Part shown: one piece after another, positions 25,166 to 33,811 of the stretch
Position numbering within the stretch: the stretch's first letter is position 1
Layout: every line of letters begins with the position of its first letter
NCBI RefSeq assembly: GCF_002263495.1
Contig: NZ_CP022753.1
Span: 4,960,001-5,024,000, forward strand
DNA from: Nocardiopsis gilva YIM 90087
GTDB lineage: Bacteria > Actinomycetota > Actinomycetes > Streptosporangiales > Streptosporangiaceae
DNA length: 64,000 nucleotides
Direction: 5' to 3'
Notes under the pieces: model-generated
Told to the model about the DNA's origin: nothing
Database searches by the model: none
The model's input: only the letters and a program-made list of their open reading frames with translations
Position numbers and translations under genes: made by a program

Positions 25166-25711
25166 GTGGCGAATCGCACCATGTTCGTATCCGCCGCGGC
25201 CGCCTGTGCGACGGCCATCGGGATAATGCCGGCACCCTCGGCGTCCGCATCGGTGGTCGACATAGGCGAGAGCGAGTATCAGATCGCCTTCGAGAAGACG
25301 GGCGCGAAGATGACCCCCTGGAGCGGCTCGACCGAACGCACGGCTATCCGTGTATGGCCCGATGACCGGGCGGGGATGGAATGGGCCGTCTCACGCATCG
25401 GGGTTAACCTTGGACACACCACATACGAGATCCGCAATCTCCGCAGCGATCTCTGTCTCCAGCCCATGTACGGAGTCACCGAATCCGGGCGCCGCATCGA
25501 ACAGGCCCCCTGCGATGAGCGGCGCACGCAGAGGTGGCACGTCGAGCACGTCGGTGGACCCGCGTTCCAGATCATCCCGTTGAACAACACCTACCTGGCC
25601 ATCACGCCGGAGAGCCCGACCGCCACGAAGTCGTTCCTCAAGCTCGACTACAGGAACCCCATCGACCCCGACTACCGGTGGGACTTCCGCCCCACCATCC
25701 AGCCGGTCTGA
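25166..25711 (+). CDS. Secreted protein with a ricin B-type lectin (RICIN) domain
   Basis: 181 residues; the GTG start is preceded by AAAGGA. Residues 1-28 are a Sec signal peptide (hydrophobic core FVSAAAACATAIGIM, then PSASAS). The mature protein holds one beta-trefoil-like unit: TTYEIRNLRSDLCLQPM (about 89-105), the bracketing cysteines (DLCLQ, APCDE) and RTQRWHVEHV (about 120-129), which is the QxW-type repeat. There is no catalytic partner domain, so it probably binds carbohydrate outside the cell. It lies beside a sugar importer, but the orientation and separate promoter leave the link speculative. Confidence 0.75.
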   Translation: MANRTMFVSAAAACATAIGIMPAPSASASVVDIGESEYQIAFEKTGAKMTPWSGSTERTAIRVWPDDRAGMEWAVSRIGVNLGHTTYEIRNLRSDLCLQPMYGVTESGRRIEQAPCDERRTQRWHVEHVGGPAFQIIPLNNTYLAITPESPTATKSFLKLDYRNPIDPDYRWDFRPTIQPV

Positions 25712-25733
25712 GGGCGAGCTGACGGCGGCTGGG

Positions 25734-26525
25734 TCACGCGTCTCCCACCCGCGGTTCCTCGAGGGTCATCGCCCCGGTCATGATGGCCACCGCATCAGTC
25801 ATGTCGCACTCGTCCGGAGTCACGGTCGCCACGCGCCGACCGAGGCGCTGGATGTGGATCCGGTCGGCGATCTCGAAGACGTGCGGCATGTTGTGGCTGA
25901 TCACGATCACCGCCAGCCCGCTCTCCCGCACCCGCAGGATCAGGTCGAGCACCGCATGGGACTCGCGAACGCCCAGTGCCGCCGTGGGCTCGTCCATGAT
26001 CACCACACGGCTGCCGAACGCCGCGGCGCGGGCGACGGCGACTGCCTGACGCTGCCCCCCGGACAGTGTCTCGACCGCCTGGCCCGGGTTCTGGATCGTC
26101 ATCACTCCGAGAGCGTCCAGGTGCCGCAGGGCCTCCTCGCGCATCCGCTTGTGGTCCAGCGTCCGGAAGACCGCTCCCACCACACCCGGTTTGCGCAGCT
26201 CGCGCCCAAGGAAGAGGTTGGACGCGATGTCCAGGGAGGGTGACACCGCCAGGGTCTGGTGCACGGTCTCGATCCCGGCGGAGCGCGCCGCGAGCGGGGT
26301 GTCCAGCCGCACCGGGCCCCCGTCGAGGCGGATCTCGCCCTCGTCCGGCACGACCGCGCCCGACAGGCACTTGATCAGCGTCGACTTTCCGGCCCCGTTG
26401 TCGCCGATGACCGCGAGGATCTCGCCGGGGTACAGCTCCAGGTCGGTGCCGTCCAATGCGGTCACCCTGCCGTATCGCTTGACCAGTCCATGCGCTTCCA
26501 GCAAGGGGGTGTTCGGGATGTTCAC
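25734..26525 (-). CDS. ABC sugar importer, ATP-binding subunit (FrcA-like)
   Basis: 263 residues: Walker A GDNGAGKST, signature LSGGQRQ, Walker B VVIMDEPTAAL and H-loop VISHN. It has a single ABC domain, half the size of RbsA or XylG, as in FrcA of the fructose importer. GTG 26525 overlaps the permease stop (GTGA). It powers uptake by the permease and binding protein encoded upstream in the same operon. The operon order binding protein-permease-ATPase is that of frcBCA. Substrate is probably a pentose or fructose-like sugar; this is family inference. Confidence 0.92.
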   Translation of the reverse strand: MNIPNTPLLEAHGLVKRYGRVTALDGTDLELYPGEILAVIGDNGAGKSTLIKCLSGAVVPDEGEIRLDGGPVRLDTPLAARSAGIETVHQTLAVSPSLDIASNLFLGRELRKPGVVGAVFRTLDHKRMREEALRHLDALGVMTIQNPGQAVETLSGGQRQAVAVARAAAFGSRVVIMDEPTAALGVRESHAVLDLILRVRESGLAVIVISHNMPHVFEIADRIHIQRLGRRVATVTPDECDMTDAVAIMTGAMTLEEPRVGDA

Positions 26526-27577
26526 GCCTTGACCTTTCGGATCCACTGGTCCAGGGAGACCGCGATGATGACAAGCACGCCGACCGCGAAGTTCTGCCAC
26601 AGCACCTCGACCCCGGCGAGGGAGAGCCCGTTGCGGCAGATGCCGACGATGAGCGCGCCGATGAGCGTCCCGACGACCAAGCCGCGTCCACCGAAGAGGC
26701 TGGTGCCGCCCAGCACCACGGCGGTGATGCTGTCGAGGTTGTCCATCTCCCCCGCCTGGGGGCTCGCCGCCCCGACGCGGCCGATGAGCACCCACGCCCC
26801 CACCGCGTAGATCAGACCGGCGGTGACGTAGACGCTGAGCAGCACCCTCTTGGTGCGGATACCGGACAGGCGCGCCGCCTCCCTGTCGTCACCCGTCGCG
26901 TAGACGTGCCGCCCCCACGTCGTCGCCTTCAGCACGTAGGCCAGGACCGCGACGAGCAGCAGCATCAGCACCGAGCCGTAGGTGACGCTGGTCTGGCCGA
27001 CCCGGAACACCTCGCCGGTCCACAGCAGCAGCTGGGGAAGGTCCGTGCCGCGCACGGTCTCGCTGCTGGATATCCACAGGTTCAGGGCGAAGTAGATGTT
27101 CATCGCGCCGAGCGTCACGATGAACGGAGGCAGGTTGAGCCGGGTGACCAGAGTTCCGTTGAGCAGCCCGCACGCGGCGCCGCAGAGGAATCCCGCCAGC
27201 AGCGCCGCTGGGCCGGGGAGACCGAGGTCGATCGAGAGCCTGGCCATCACCATCGAGCAGAGCACCATGACCGCCCCCACCGAGAGGTCGATCCCGGCGG
27301 TGAGGATGATCAGCGTCTGGCCGACGGCCAGCGTGCCGATGACCGCCGTCTGCTGCAGGACCAGCGAGATATTGCCGGGTTGCAGGAAGTTGGGGGAGAC
27401 CAGGGAGAAGGCGATGACGGCGACCACCAGCACCGCGGCGGGCCCAAGCGTGGCCTGCGCGTGCAGCAGGCGCTGGACGTACAGCAGCGGGGAACGCCGC
27501 TCGCCCTCCTCCACCCGCGGATCGGGAGGGGGCGGCGCGGCCGACGGCCGCAGGGCGGATGTGTCGGAATTGCTCAC
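26522..27577 (-). CDS. ABC sugar importer, permease subunit (FrcC/RbsC-like)
   Basis: 351 residues with a 40-residue proline-rich cytoplasmic tail and about nine to ten membrane helices. Family landmarks are TLIILTAGIDLSVGAVM (about 88-104) and TAVVLGGTSLFGGRG (about 289-303), the coupling region of RbsC/XylH-type permeases. It lies between the binding-protein gene (188-base gap with a stem-loop) and the ATPase gene (4-base overlap). Confidence 0.92.
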   Translation of the reverse strand: MSNSDTSALRPSAAPPPPDPRVEEGERRSPLLYVQRLLHAQATLGPAAVLVVAVIAFSLVSPNFLQPGNISLVLQQTAVIGTLAVGQTLIILTAGIDLSVGAVMVLCSMVMARLSIDLGLPGPAALLAGFLCGAACGLLNGTLVTRLNLPPFIVTLGAMNIYFALNLWISSSETVRGTDLPQLLLWTGEVFRVGQTSVTYGSVLMLLLVAVLAYVLKATTWGRHVYATGDDREAARLSGIRTKRVLLSVYVTAGLIYAVGAWVLIGRVGAASPQAGEMDNLDSITAVVLGGTSLFGGRGLVVGTLIGALIVGICRNGLSLAGVEVLWQNFAVGVLVIIAVSLDQWIRKVKA

Positions 27578-27734
27578 GAGCGGTTCCTCGGTCGGTCGGG
27601 GAGCGGTGTGGGATGGGAACGCGCGAAGCTCCCGGGGTCACGGGGAGTCGGTGGCGAGGGAAAGGAAGGATGAGGAGAGGAGGACGTGGGCGTGGGTGGG
27701 GGTGAGGCGGCGGAGGTGGAAGGCTGTGCCGATC

Positions 27735-27751
27735 CCCCGCGGAGAGCGGGG
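27735..27751 (-). terminator. Intercistronic stem-loop after the binding-protein gene
   Basis: CCCCGC-GGAGA-GCGGGG, 15 bases after the binding-protein stop and before the permease gene. Such stems commonly raise binding-protein mRNA over the downstream genes, by partial termination or by 3' protection. Confidence 0.5.
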
Positions 27752-27765
27752 ACGAGCGGTGCGGC

Positions 27766-28827
27766 CTACCCCCAGCAGTTCTCCAGCCCCCAGTCGGTGT
27801 CGCGGGAGTCCAGGCCGTCCACGGGGTCGTCGGTGATCAGTTCGACGCCGGTGTCAACGAAGTCCTTACCCTCGCTGGGCTTCGGTGCCTCGCCGGTCTC
27901 GGTGAACTCGGCGACGGCTGCGACCCCGTCTTCGGCCATCAGCAGCGGGAACTGCATCGCCGTCGCCCCGATGACTCCGGACTGCACGTGCTCCACCCCA
28001 GGGCACCCACCGTCGACGGAGACGATGGTGACGCCCTTCTCCTTCCCCGCGGTCTTCAGCGCCTCATAGGCACCGGCCGCGGCCGGCTCGTTGATGGTGT
28101 AAACGAGGTTGATGTCGGGGTCGCGCTGGAGCAGCTTCTCCATCGCGTCCCGCCCGCCCTGCTCGGCGCCCTCGGTCACCTCGTGGCCGACGATCCGGTC
28201 GTCGTCCTCGTCGCCGATCGTCCCCTCGTCCTTGAGGTCGATCCCCATCCCACTGAGGAACCCCTGGTCGCGACCGACGTCGACGGCGACCTGGTTGGGG
28301 TTGAGATCGAGCATGGCGATGCGCGGCTCTTCGTCCTCATCCTCGAACTTCGCCTTGGCCCACTGCCCAATGAACTCTCCGGCCAGGAAGTTGTCAGTGG
28401 CGAAGGTGGCGTCGGCGGCATCCGCCGGATCGGTCGGGTTGTCCAGGGCGATCACCAGCATTCCGCTCTTCCGGGCCTTGTCCAGGACGGGCACGATCGC
28501 CTCGGAGTCGTTCGGCGTGATCAGCAGGCCGGTGGCGCCGGCGGAGATCAGGTTCTCCACGGCCTGGACCTGGCTGTCGTTGTCGCCGTCGTACTTGCCC
28601 GCGTAGGTCTGCAGGTCCAGCCCGTGCTCCTCAGCAGCCTTCTGCGCCCCTTGCTTCATTTTCACGAAGAAGGGGTTGGTGTCCGTCTTCGTGACCAGAC
28701 CGACCAGCTCCCCCTCCCCACCGGAATCGGATCCGCCACCGCACGCGGTGAGCGCGAGCACGAGGGCGAGTCCGGCACCGACTGACTGCGGAACGGAGAA
28801 CCGTCGGGGGCGTGCGTGGGAGGGCAT
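27766..28827 (-). CDS. Sugar-binding lipoprotein of an ABC importer (FrcB/RbsB-like)
   Basis: 353 residues. A lipoprotein signal ends at LALTACGGG (Cys near residue 29). The type I periplasmic-binding fold follows: [20 protein letters not shown] (about 43-62), [29 protein letters not shown] and [18 protein letters not shown]. It captures the sugar outside the membrane and delivers it to the permease. ATG 28827 follows GGAG. It is the first gene of the operon; a perfect GACAACGTTGTC operator at 28873 points to control by the divergent LacI protein. Confidence 0.92.
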   Translation of the reverse strand: MPSHARPRRFSVPQSVGAGLALVLALTACGGGSDSGGEGELVGLVTKTDTNPFFVKMKQGAQKAAEEHGLDLQTYAGKYDGDNDSQVQAVENLISAGATGLLITPNDSEAIVPVLDKARKSGMLVIALDNPTDPADAADATFATDNFLAGEFIGQWAKAKFEDEDEEPRIAMLDLNPNQVAVDVGRDQGFLSGMGIDLKDEGTIGDEDDDRIVGHEVTEGAEQGGRDAMEKLLQRDPDINLVYTINEPAAAGAYEALKTAGKEKGVTIVSVDGGCPGVEHVQSGVIGATAMQFPLLMAEDGVAAVAEFTETGEAPKPSEGKDFVDTGVELITDDPVDGLDSRDTDWGLENCWG

Positions 28828-28872
28828 TGGGGGGGACTCCTCGGAGACGGCGGTGTGTCCTGGGTCACGAGA

Positions 28873-28884
28873 GACAACGTTGTC
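28873..28884. promoter_or_regulatory. LacI-family operator, transporter side
   Basis: GACAACGTTGTC, a perfect 12-bp palindrome with the central CG typical of LacI/GalR operators, 46 bases upstream of the binding-protein start. Confidence 0.75.
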
Positions 28885-28968
28885 CCCGAAGTTTCACCCT
28901 CCCCGTGATGTATGTCAATGGCCCTGTATGAGGCTTTTTTCGCGAAGGAAAGAACCGGGCGATGGCGA

Positions 28969-28982
28969 TTGACAACGTTGAC
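28969..28982. promoter_or_regulatory. LacI-family operator, regulator side
   Basis: TTGACAACGTTGAC shares eleven of twelve bases with the site at 28873. It lies about 150 bases upstream of the chosen lacI start. Confidence 0.65.
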
Positions 28983-29132
28983 TCATCGAGTCACGGTAGG
29001 TCGGCGCGCTACCGTGACTCTTCCCGGCCCGGGTCGCGCGCACGCGAGAAACCGCCCCGGTCTTCTCCGCCCGCTTCCTCGGCATCGGGGAACCGGGCGC
29101 TGTGCACAGGAACGAACGGGAGAGGGACGTCG

Positions 29133-30209
29133 GTGTCAGTCGAGGAGAACGCCCCGGTCCCCCAGGGTGCGCCGCACCCCCCGGTCCGACGGGCGACCAT
29201 GCGCGACGTCGCGGCGCTCGCGGGAGTCAGCATCAAGACGGTGTCCCGGGTGATCAACGGGGTGTCCAGCGTGGCGCCACCGCTCCGGGAGAAGGTGCAG
29301 CAGGCCATCGACCAGCTGGAGTTCCAGCCCAACCTGGCGGCGAGCAACCTGCGCCGGACCGACCGCCGGACCGGCCAGATCGCCCTGCTGCTGGAAGACC
29401 TGTCCAACCCGTACTCCGCTACGCTGACCCGCACCATCGAGGACGTCGCCCGCGCCCACAACACCCTGGTCGTCGCCGGAAGCGTCGACGAGGACCCGCA
29501 GCGCGAGATCGAGCTCGCCCGGGCCTTCACACAGCACCGCGCCGACGGGCTGGTGATCGTACCGACCACCTCCGACCAGGCCTACCTGCACAGTGAGGTC
29601 CGGGTCGGTACGCCTCTCGTCTTCGTCGACCGCCCGCCGCGCGGCATCCTCGCCGACAGCGTGCTCAGCACCAACACCGACGGGGCGGCGCAGGCCGTGC
29701 GCCACCTGGTCGACCACGCGCACCGGCGGATCGCCTACCTGGGCGACTACTCCTCCATCAGCACCGCGGAGCAGCGCTTCCGCGGCTACCAGGAGGAGAT
29801 GGGGCGCAACGGACTGCCCATCGATCCACGCCTCGTCCGGCACGACCTGCACGACATCGAGGCCGCGGTGTCCGCCGCCAGGGAGCTGCTGGCCCTGGAC
29901 GATCCGCCGACCGCCCTCTTCACCAGCCAGAACCTGGTCACCATCGGAGCCCTGACCGCGCTGCGCTCCCTGGGGCTGCAGCACCGCGTGGCCGTGGTGG
30001 GCTTCGACGACTTCCCGCTGGGCGACCTGCTCGACCCGGCCGTCACGGTGGTCGCCCAGGACGTGCCGCGCATCGGTGCCACGGCCGCCCGGCTGCTGTT
30101 CGAACGCATCGAGGCCAGCGACCAGCTGCCGCCCCGGGAACACCTCGTCCCCACCCGTTTCCTCGTCCGCGGCTCCGGCGAGATCCCGCCACTGGACGAC
30201 GTCCGCTGA
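29133..30209 (+). CDS. LacI-family transcriptional regulator
   Basis: 358 residues from GTG 29133; in-frame upstream codons up to 28962 overlap the operator and are rejected. The helix-turn-helix is ATMRDVAALAGVSIKTVSRV (about 22-41), followed by the hinge ALLLEDLSNPYSATL and a type I periplasmic-binding fold (GLVIVPTTSD, VFVDRPPRG, RIAYLGDYSS, VAVVGFDDFPLGDLL). It probably represses the divergent sugar importer and itself until the sugar binds. It ends just before a strong terminator shared with tRNA-Lys. Confidence 0.93.
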   Translation: MSVEENAPVPQGAPHPPVRRATMRDVAALAGVSIKTVSRVINGVSSVAPPLREKVQQAIDQLEFQPNLAASNLRRTDRRTGQIALLLEDLSNPYSATLTRTIEDVARAHNTLVVAGSVDEDPQREIELARAFTQHRADGLVIVPTTSDQAYLHSEVRVGTPLVFVDRPPRGILADSVLSTNTDGAAQAVRHLVDHAHRRIAYLGDYSSISTAEQRFRGYQEEMGRNGLPIDPRLVRHDLHDIEAAVSAARELLALDDPPTALFTSQNLVTIGALTALRSLGLQHRVAVVGFDDFPLGDLLDPAVTVVAQDVPRIGATAARLLFERIEASDQLPPREHLVPTRFLVRGSGEIPPLDDVR

Positions 30210-30275
30210 CCCGGCACTCGCCTTCGGCAGGAGGTCAGTGAGGGGGCGCCGGACAGCAGAAACTGGGCAATACAA

Positions 30276-30307
30276 ATGGGCTCCCTTCCCTCAGGAAGGA
30301 AGCCCAT
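30276..30307. terminator. Terminator between lacI and the second tRNA-Lys
   Basis: ATGGGCTCCCTTCC / GGAAGGAAGCCCAT, a 14-bp stem with one mismatch and loop CTCA. It serves both the lacI transcript and, in reverse, the tRNA. Confidence 0.85.
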
Positions 30308-30329
30308 ATGAATGATCTTCTTATCTGTG

Positions 30330-30402
30330 TGCGCCATCAGGGACTCGAACCCCAAACCCACTGATTAAGAGTCAGTTGCTCTGCCTATTGAGCTAATGGC
30401 GC
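30330..30402 (-). tRNA. tRNA-Lys (CTT), second copy
   Basis: The same 73-base cloverleaf as the copy at 24499, with anticodon CTT and no encoded CCA. Identity between the two loci spans 79 bases (30329-30407 against 24498-24576) and then stops. TAAAGT at about 30461-30466 on the minus strand, with TTCGCA about 18 bases further upstream, is a possible promoter. Confidence 0.97.
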
Positions 30403-30562
30403 CCGCCTCGCGGCTATGTCAGCGGCGGTGAGCTGGGCCCTCGCGCCTTCCGACGTCGATAACTTTAGCAGGCTCTGGGAGGGCTTGCGAACCGATTGTG
30501 GGGCGCCCCCACCGTCCATGCGGAGGTGGGGGCTCAGTGCTGTGCGTCGGTGACAGTGCGCA

Positions 30563-30758
30563 TCAGGACCACATCATGACGACGGCCACGATGATGCCGA
30601 TCGCCACGATCGCCCCGACGCCCGCCAGGACGTAGGGGTGATCGGCCGCTTGGGGCCGGTTCCGGCTCGTTGTTCTCCTTGACGAACCGCTGGAACATCA
30701 TCGTCGACCCCGCAGGGTCCATCTGTTGCTGCTGTTCGGTGTTGTTGTTCTCAGACAT
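30563..30758 (-). pseudogene. Small membrane protein gene with a one-base frame break
   Basis: ATG 30758 opens MSENNNTEQQQQMDPAG and FQRFVKENNEPEPA. The frame then becomes arginine-rich nonsense at the CCCC run near 30650. One frame over, the DNA reads ADHPYVLAGVGAIVAIGI followed by IVAVVMMWS and a TGA at 30563-30565, a clean C-terminal membrane helix. Dropping one C restores a protein of about 64 residues with a soluble Gln/Asn-rich N-terminus and a tail anchor. It is either a sequencing or assembly insertion, a recent mutation, or (least likely) programmed slippage. Function unknown. Confidence 0.6.
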
Positions 30759-30811
30759 GGGCCTGACACTAGCGACTCCCGCGCACCATGTGCGCCTTTC
30801 CCCGGGATGAA

Positions 30812-31792
30812 TTACCTCAATCCGCCACCCGCCCGAGGATCACTCGCCTTCCCCAGGGGTTCCAGGAGCCGCGCGTGGACCGATTCCGGTGCGCCCGACC
30901 TGCGTAGCGCGAGTCCGGCCGCTCCCAGGGCGCCGTCGACGGCAACGCGGGGGGTGGTCCCGTGGCGGGTTCGCAGCCCCTCCCGTACGGCATCGGCGAC
31001 CGGGCCTGCGGACAGCAGCGCCCCCGCGAACACCACCGGGTCGGCGCCCAGCGGGTCGGGGGCGACCGTCGCGAGGTTGGTGAGGAGCCGTTCGGCCGCG
31101 TCCGCCACGATCTCCCGCGCGACCGTGTCGCCGTCCGTCGCCGCCGCGGCCACGTCCGGCGCCAGCTCGCCCAGCTCGGCCGGTGGGCGCGCGTAGGCGG
31201 CGCGGACGAGCGACTGGGTGTCGCCCGGCGTGCTCTCCAGGGCCGCCGCCAGCCGCTCGGCCAGCACCGTCGGACGCCCCCTGCCGTCGATCGACGCGAG
31301 CGCCGCGCGCAGCCCCGCCAGCGCGATCCACACCGCCGAGCCCTCGTCGCCGAGCAGCCAGCCGTAGCCGTCGCATCGACGCGCGACGGCGCCGTCGCGC
31401 ACATAAGCGGCGACCGCGCCCGTTCCCGCGACGAGCACCGTGCCCGCCTCGGCCGCGCTGCCCGCCGCGAAGGCGATGGCGATGTCGTCGGTGACGTAGG
31501 GGGTCCCCGGCAGGCCCAGCGCCTTCCACGCGTCGGTGACCGTCCGGACCGCGGTGGCGTCCCCGACCGATGCCCCGGACACTCCGAACACGGCGGCGTC
31601 GACCGTGATGTCCCCGGCGTCGGCGAGCGCCGCGCGCAGCACGGACTCGAACGCTCCCGCCGGGTCGGCGCTGGAGTACTGGTTCCCTCCCCCGGCGCGG
31701 CCGTGGGCGAGCACCTGCCCGCCGCGGGTCACCACGGCGCAGCGCGTGGACGTCCCGCCCGAGTCGACTCCGATCACGACGTGCTCCGTCAT
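30812..31792 (-). CDS. BadF/BadG-type sugar kinase, probable N-acetylglucosamine/MurNAc kinase
   Basis: 326 residues. The actin-like ATPase motifs are VIGVDSGGTSTRCAVV (phosphate 1, about 6-21), VAGTGAVAAY (phosphate 2 region) and GYGWLLGDEGSAVWIAL (about 142-158), which is typical of NAGK-like BadF kinases. PVVFAGALLSAGPVADAV is near the adenosine motif. Eukaryotic NagK and clostridial MurK belong here. With MurR and MurQ encoded 2-4 kb away, phosphorylation of MurNAc and GlcNAc from cell-wall turnover is the likely job. The gene is monocistronic on the minus strand. Confidence 0.85.
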   Translation of the reverse strand: MTEHVVIGVDSGGTSTRCAVVTRGGQVLAHGRAGGGNQYSSADPAGAFESVLRAALADAGDITVDAAVFGVSGASVGDATAVRTVTDAWKALGLPGTPYVTDDIAIAFAAGSAAEAGTVLVAGTGAVAAYVRDGAVARRCDGYGWLLGDEGSAVWIALAGLRAALASIDGRGRPTVLAERLAAALESTPGDTQSLVRAAYARPPAELGELAPDVAAAATDGDTVAREIVADAAERLLTNLATVAPDPLGADPVVFAGALLSAGPVADAVREGLRTRHGTTPRVAVDGALGAAGLALRRSGAPESVHARLLEPLGKASDPRAGGGLR

Positions 31793-32188
31793 ACACGGCA
31801 GCCTAGGCGAGCGCGCCCCGCGTGAGGAGGGACGCCGCGGCTCGGACGGCCACTACTGGTCCGGTGATTGATCCCGACCGAAACCACGTGCTCCGCTCCG
31901 GCCCCGCCCAGGAATCCGCGCGGCATACCGCGACATTCCCTGCCGAGCCCGACCCCGCGCACCGGGGTGAAAGCAAACCCCAAGTGCACTGAAAGCCGGG
32001 TAAGGCAAGCTCTTGTGCTGAGAGCGAGGCGCGGCCGGTACTTCCCCGCGGCCGTGCACTCTCACAGCACGCGGGCCGGGTCCGTTGAGCGGGTCCCGGA
32101 TCCCTGGGGGCCGGAGGACGGACGGTCCGCGGGGATGGGGTGAACCCCTCAGGGGGTCGCCGGCGCCTGGCGGGATGAGCGGGGATGG
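31793..32188. other. Intergenic region between the kinase and SARP genes
   Basis: No supported gene. It should contain the kinase promoter (near 31800-31900) and the downstream half of the SARP terminator hairpin. A small stem GCTCT...AGAGC is at 32009-32025. Nothing else stands out. Confidence 0.4.
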
Positions 32189-32205
32189 TCATTCCCGCCA
32201 GGCGC
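32163..32205 (-). terminator. Terminator overlapping the SARP stop codon
   Basis: Perfect 13-bp arms GCGCCTGGCGGGA (32163-32175) and TCCCGCCAGGCGC (32193-32205). The SARP stop codon (32189-32191) lies in the loop, so one arm encodes the last residues of the protein. Confidence 0.65.
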
Positions 32206-33811
32206 ATCCGCTCGGTGGCGGATCACCGAGCAGGAAGCGCGGGTCGCCGCCCAGCGCGGCGGCCACCCGCTCCACCACATCGGCCTCGCGTCGGGCCTCG
32301 ATCTCCTCGGCCAGCGCGGCGATCCCGTTGTCGGGATGGGTCGTCAGCCATGCCGCCGCCATGCGGATCGCCAGCGGGAGCCGCTCCGCCGCCGCGGTGA
32401 GCCGACGCACCGCCCCGGGCTCGGCGGCGACACGCCGCGGGCCGATCAGGTCGCGCAGCAGCTCCACCGCCTCCTCCTCGGAGAGCGCGCCGACCGCCAG
32501 CGCGGACATCCCGTCGCGCGCGATCAGATCGGCCAGCCAGTACCTGCTGGTGACGATGACCCCGCACGACGACGAACCCGGCAGCAGCGGGCGCACCTGC
32601 GCCGCGCAGTGCGCGTTGTCCAGGACCATGAGCACCCGGCGCGACGCCAGCACCGAACGCAGCAGCGCCGCACGCTCGTCCGTATCCACGGGCACGCCAT
32701 CGGCCATACCGAACGCGCTCAGGAAGCGCCGCAGCACCTCCCCCGACGACAGCGGCGCTTCGCCCTCCCCGCGCAGGTCGACATAGAGCTGGCCGTCGGG
32801 GAAGCTCCGAGCCGCCCCGTGCGCCCAGTGCACCGCGAGCGCCGTGCACCCCGCGCCGGGCGGCCCGCTGATCAGCGCCCGACCCGCCGACCGCGGCCCG
32901 CCCCCGACCCGCCGTTCCAGCTCCACGAGTTCCTCCGCCCGCCCCACGAAGCCGTGCGTATCAGCCGGAAGCTGCGCCGGGACGGAGCGCTGCCCGCGCC
33001 AGACCTGGCCGCGTACGGCGGTGATCCGCGCCGAACGCTGGCGCGGCACACTCGGCGCCTCCAGGTTGCCCCGGAGCACGCCGTGGAACGTCTCCCGCAG
33101 GTCCCGCCCCGGGTCCACGCCGAGCCGGTCAGCGAGCACCCGGCGCGTCTTCTCGTAGGTCTCCAGCGCCTCGCTCTGCCGTCCACACCGGTAGAGCGCC
33201 GTCATGCGCAGCCGGACGAGCTCCTCACGCTCGGGGTGCCGGGCCGTCACCGCGGCCAGCAGGTCCAGGACCTCCCCCGGCCGCCCCAGTGCCATTTCGG
33301 CCGCACACCGCTCCTCGGTCGCGCGCAGTAGTTCCTCACGCACCTGGGCGACGTCGTGTTCGTGCAGCGTGTCGGAGGAGATGTCGCGCAGCACCGGCCC
33401 CCGCCACAGGCCAACGGCCTGCCGCAGCGCGTCGCACCGGCGCGGCAGGTCCCCCTGGTGCTCGGCCTCCCGCGCGGCCAGCATCAGCTCACGGAAGCGC
33501 AGCAGGTCGAGCTGGTGGGAGGCGAGCTCGATGCGGTAGCCGGACGACACACTGGTGATCAGCGGGCTGTCGTGGATCTTCGCCAGCGCCGCCCGCAGCC
33601 GCGCCACCTGGACCTGCAGTGCGCCGATCCGGGACGCCGGCGGCCGCGGCCCCCACGTGCGCTCGACGATCTCCTCCACCGGGACGGTGCGGTTGGCCCG
33701 CAGCAGGAGCGTGGCCAGCAGGATTCGGCGCTTTCCGCCCCGGAGGCGGAACGGGACGTCCGCGACCTGCGCGGTCAGCGGTCCGAGCACTCCGAACGAG
33801 ATATCTGCCAA
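32189..33811 (-). CDS. SARP-family regulator with NB-ARC domain (AfsR-like, no TPR)
   Basis: 540 residues. Winged helix about 1-95 (FGVLGPLTAQV, LLRANRTVPVEEIVERTWG), BTAD about 100-245 (LLRFRELMLAAREAEHQGDL, EALETYEKTRRVLADRLGVD), NB-ARC about 275-520 (THGFVGRAEELVELERRV). The P-loop reads GPPGAGCTALAVH: the nucleotide-binding Lys is Cys. RVLMVLDNAH is the Walker B region. It lacks the long TPR tail of AfsR. TTG 33811 with GGGGGTG upstream fits best; a GTG at residue 8 is the alternative. It sits between amino-sugar genes, divergent from murR, but its targets are unknown. Confidence 0.9.
   Translation of the reverse strand: MADISFGVLGPLTAQVADVPFRLRGGKRRILLATLLLRANRTVPVEEIVERTWGPRPPASRIGALQVQVARLRAALAKIHDSPLITSVSSGYRIELASHQLDLLRFRELMLAAREAEHQGDLPRRCDALRQAVGLWRGPVLRDISSDTLHEHDVAQVREELLRATEERCAAEMALGRPGEVLDLLAAVTARHPEREELVRLRMTALYRCGRQSEALETYEKTRRVLADRLGVDPGRDLRETFHGVLRGNLEAPSVPRQRSARITAVRGQVWRGQRSVPAQLPADTHGFVGRAEELVELERRVGGGPRSAGRALISGPPGAGCTALAVHWAHGAARSFPDGQLYVDLRGEGEAPLSSGEVLRRFLSAFGMADGVPVDTDERAALLRSVLASRRVLMVLDNAHCAAQVRPLLPGSSSCGVIVTSRYWLADLIARDGMSALAVGALSEEEAVELLRDLIGPRRVAAEPGAVRRLTAAAERLPLAIRMAAAWLTTHPDNGIAALAEEIEARREADVVERVAAALGGDPRFLLGDPPPSGCAWRE

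Larger units (their letters stand above)
28828..29132. promoter_or_regulatory. Divergent promoter region of the sugar operon and lacI gene
   Basis: No gene. It contains two copies of a LacI-type operator about 95 bases apart (28873-28884 and 28969-28982), one near each gene, so the regulator probably controls both its own gene and the transporter. Confidence 0.6.

Noticed and set aside
24499-30402. A defined genomic island between the tRNA-Lys copies
   Set aside because: No integrase, relaxase or phage gene lies between the copies and the enclosed genes have ordinary composition, so only the repeat itself is reported.
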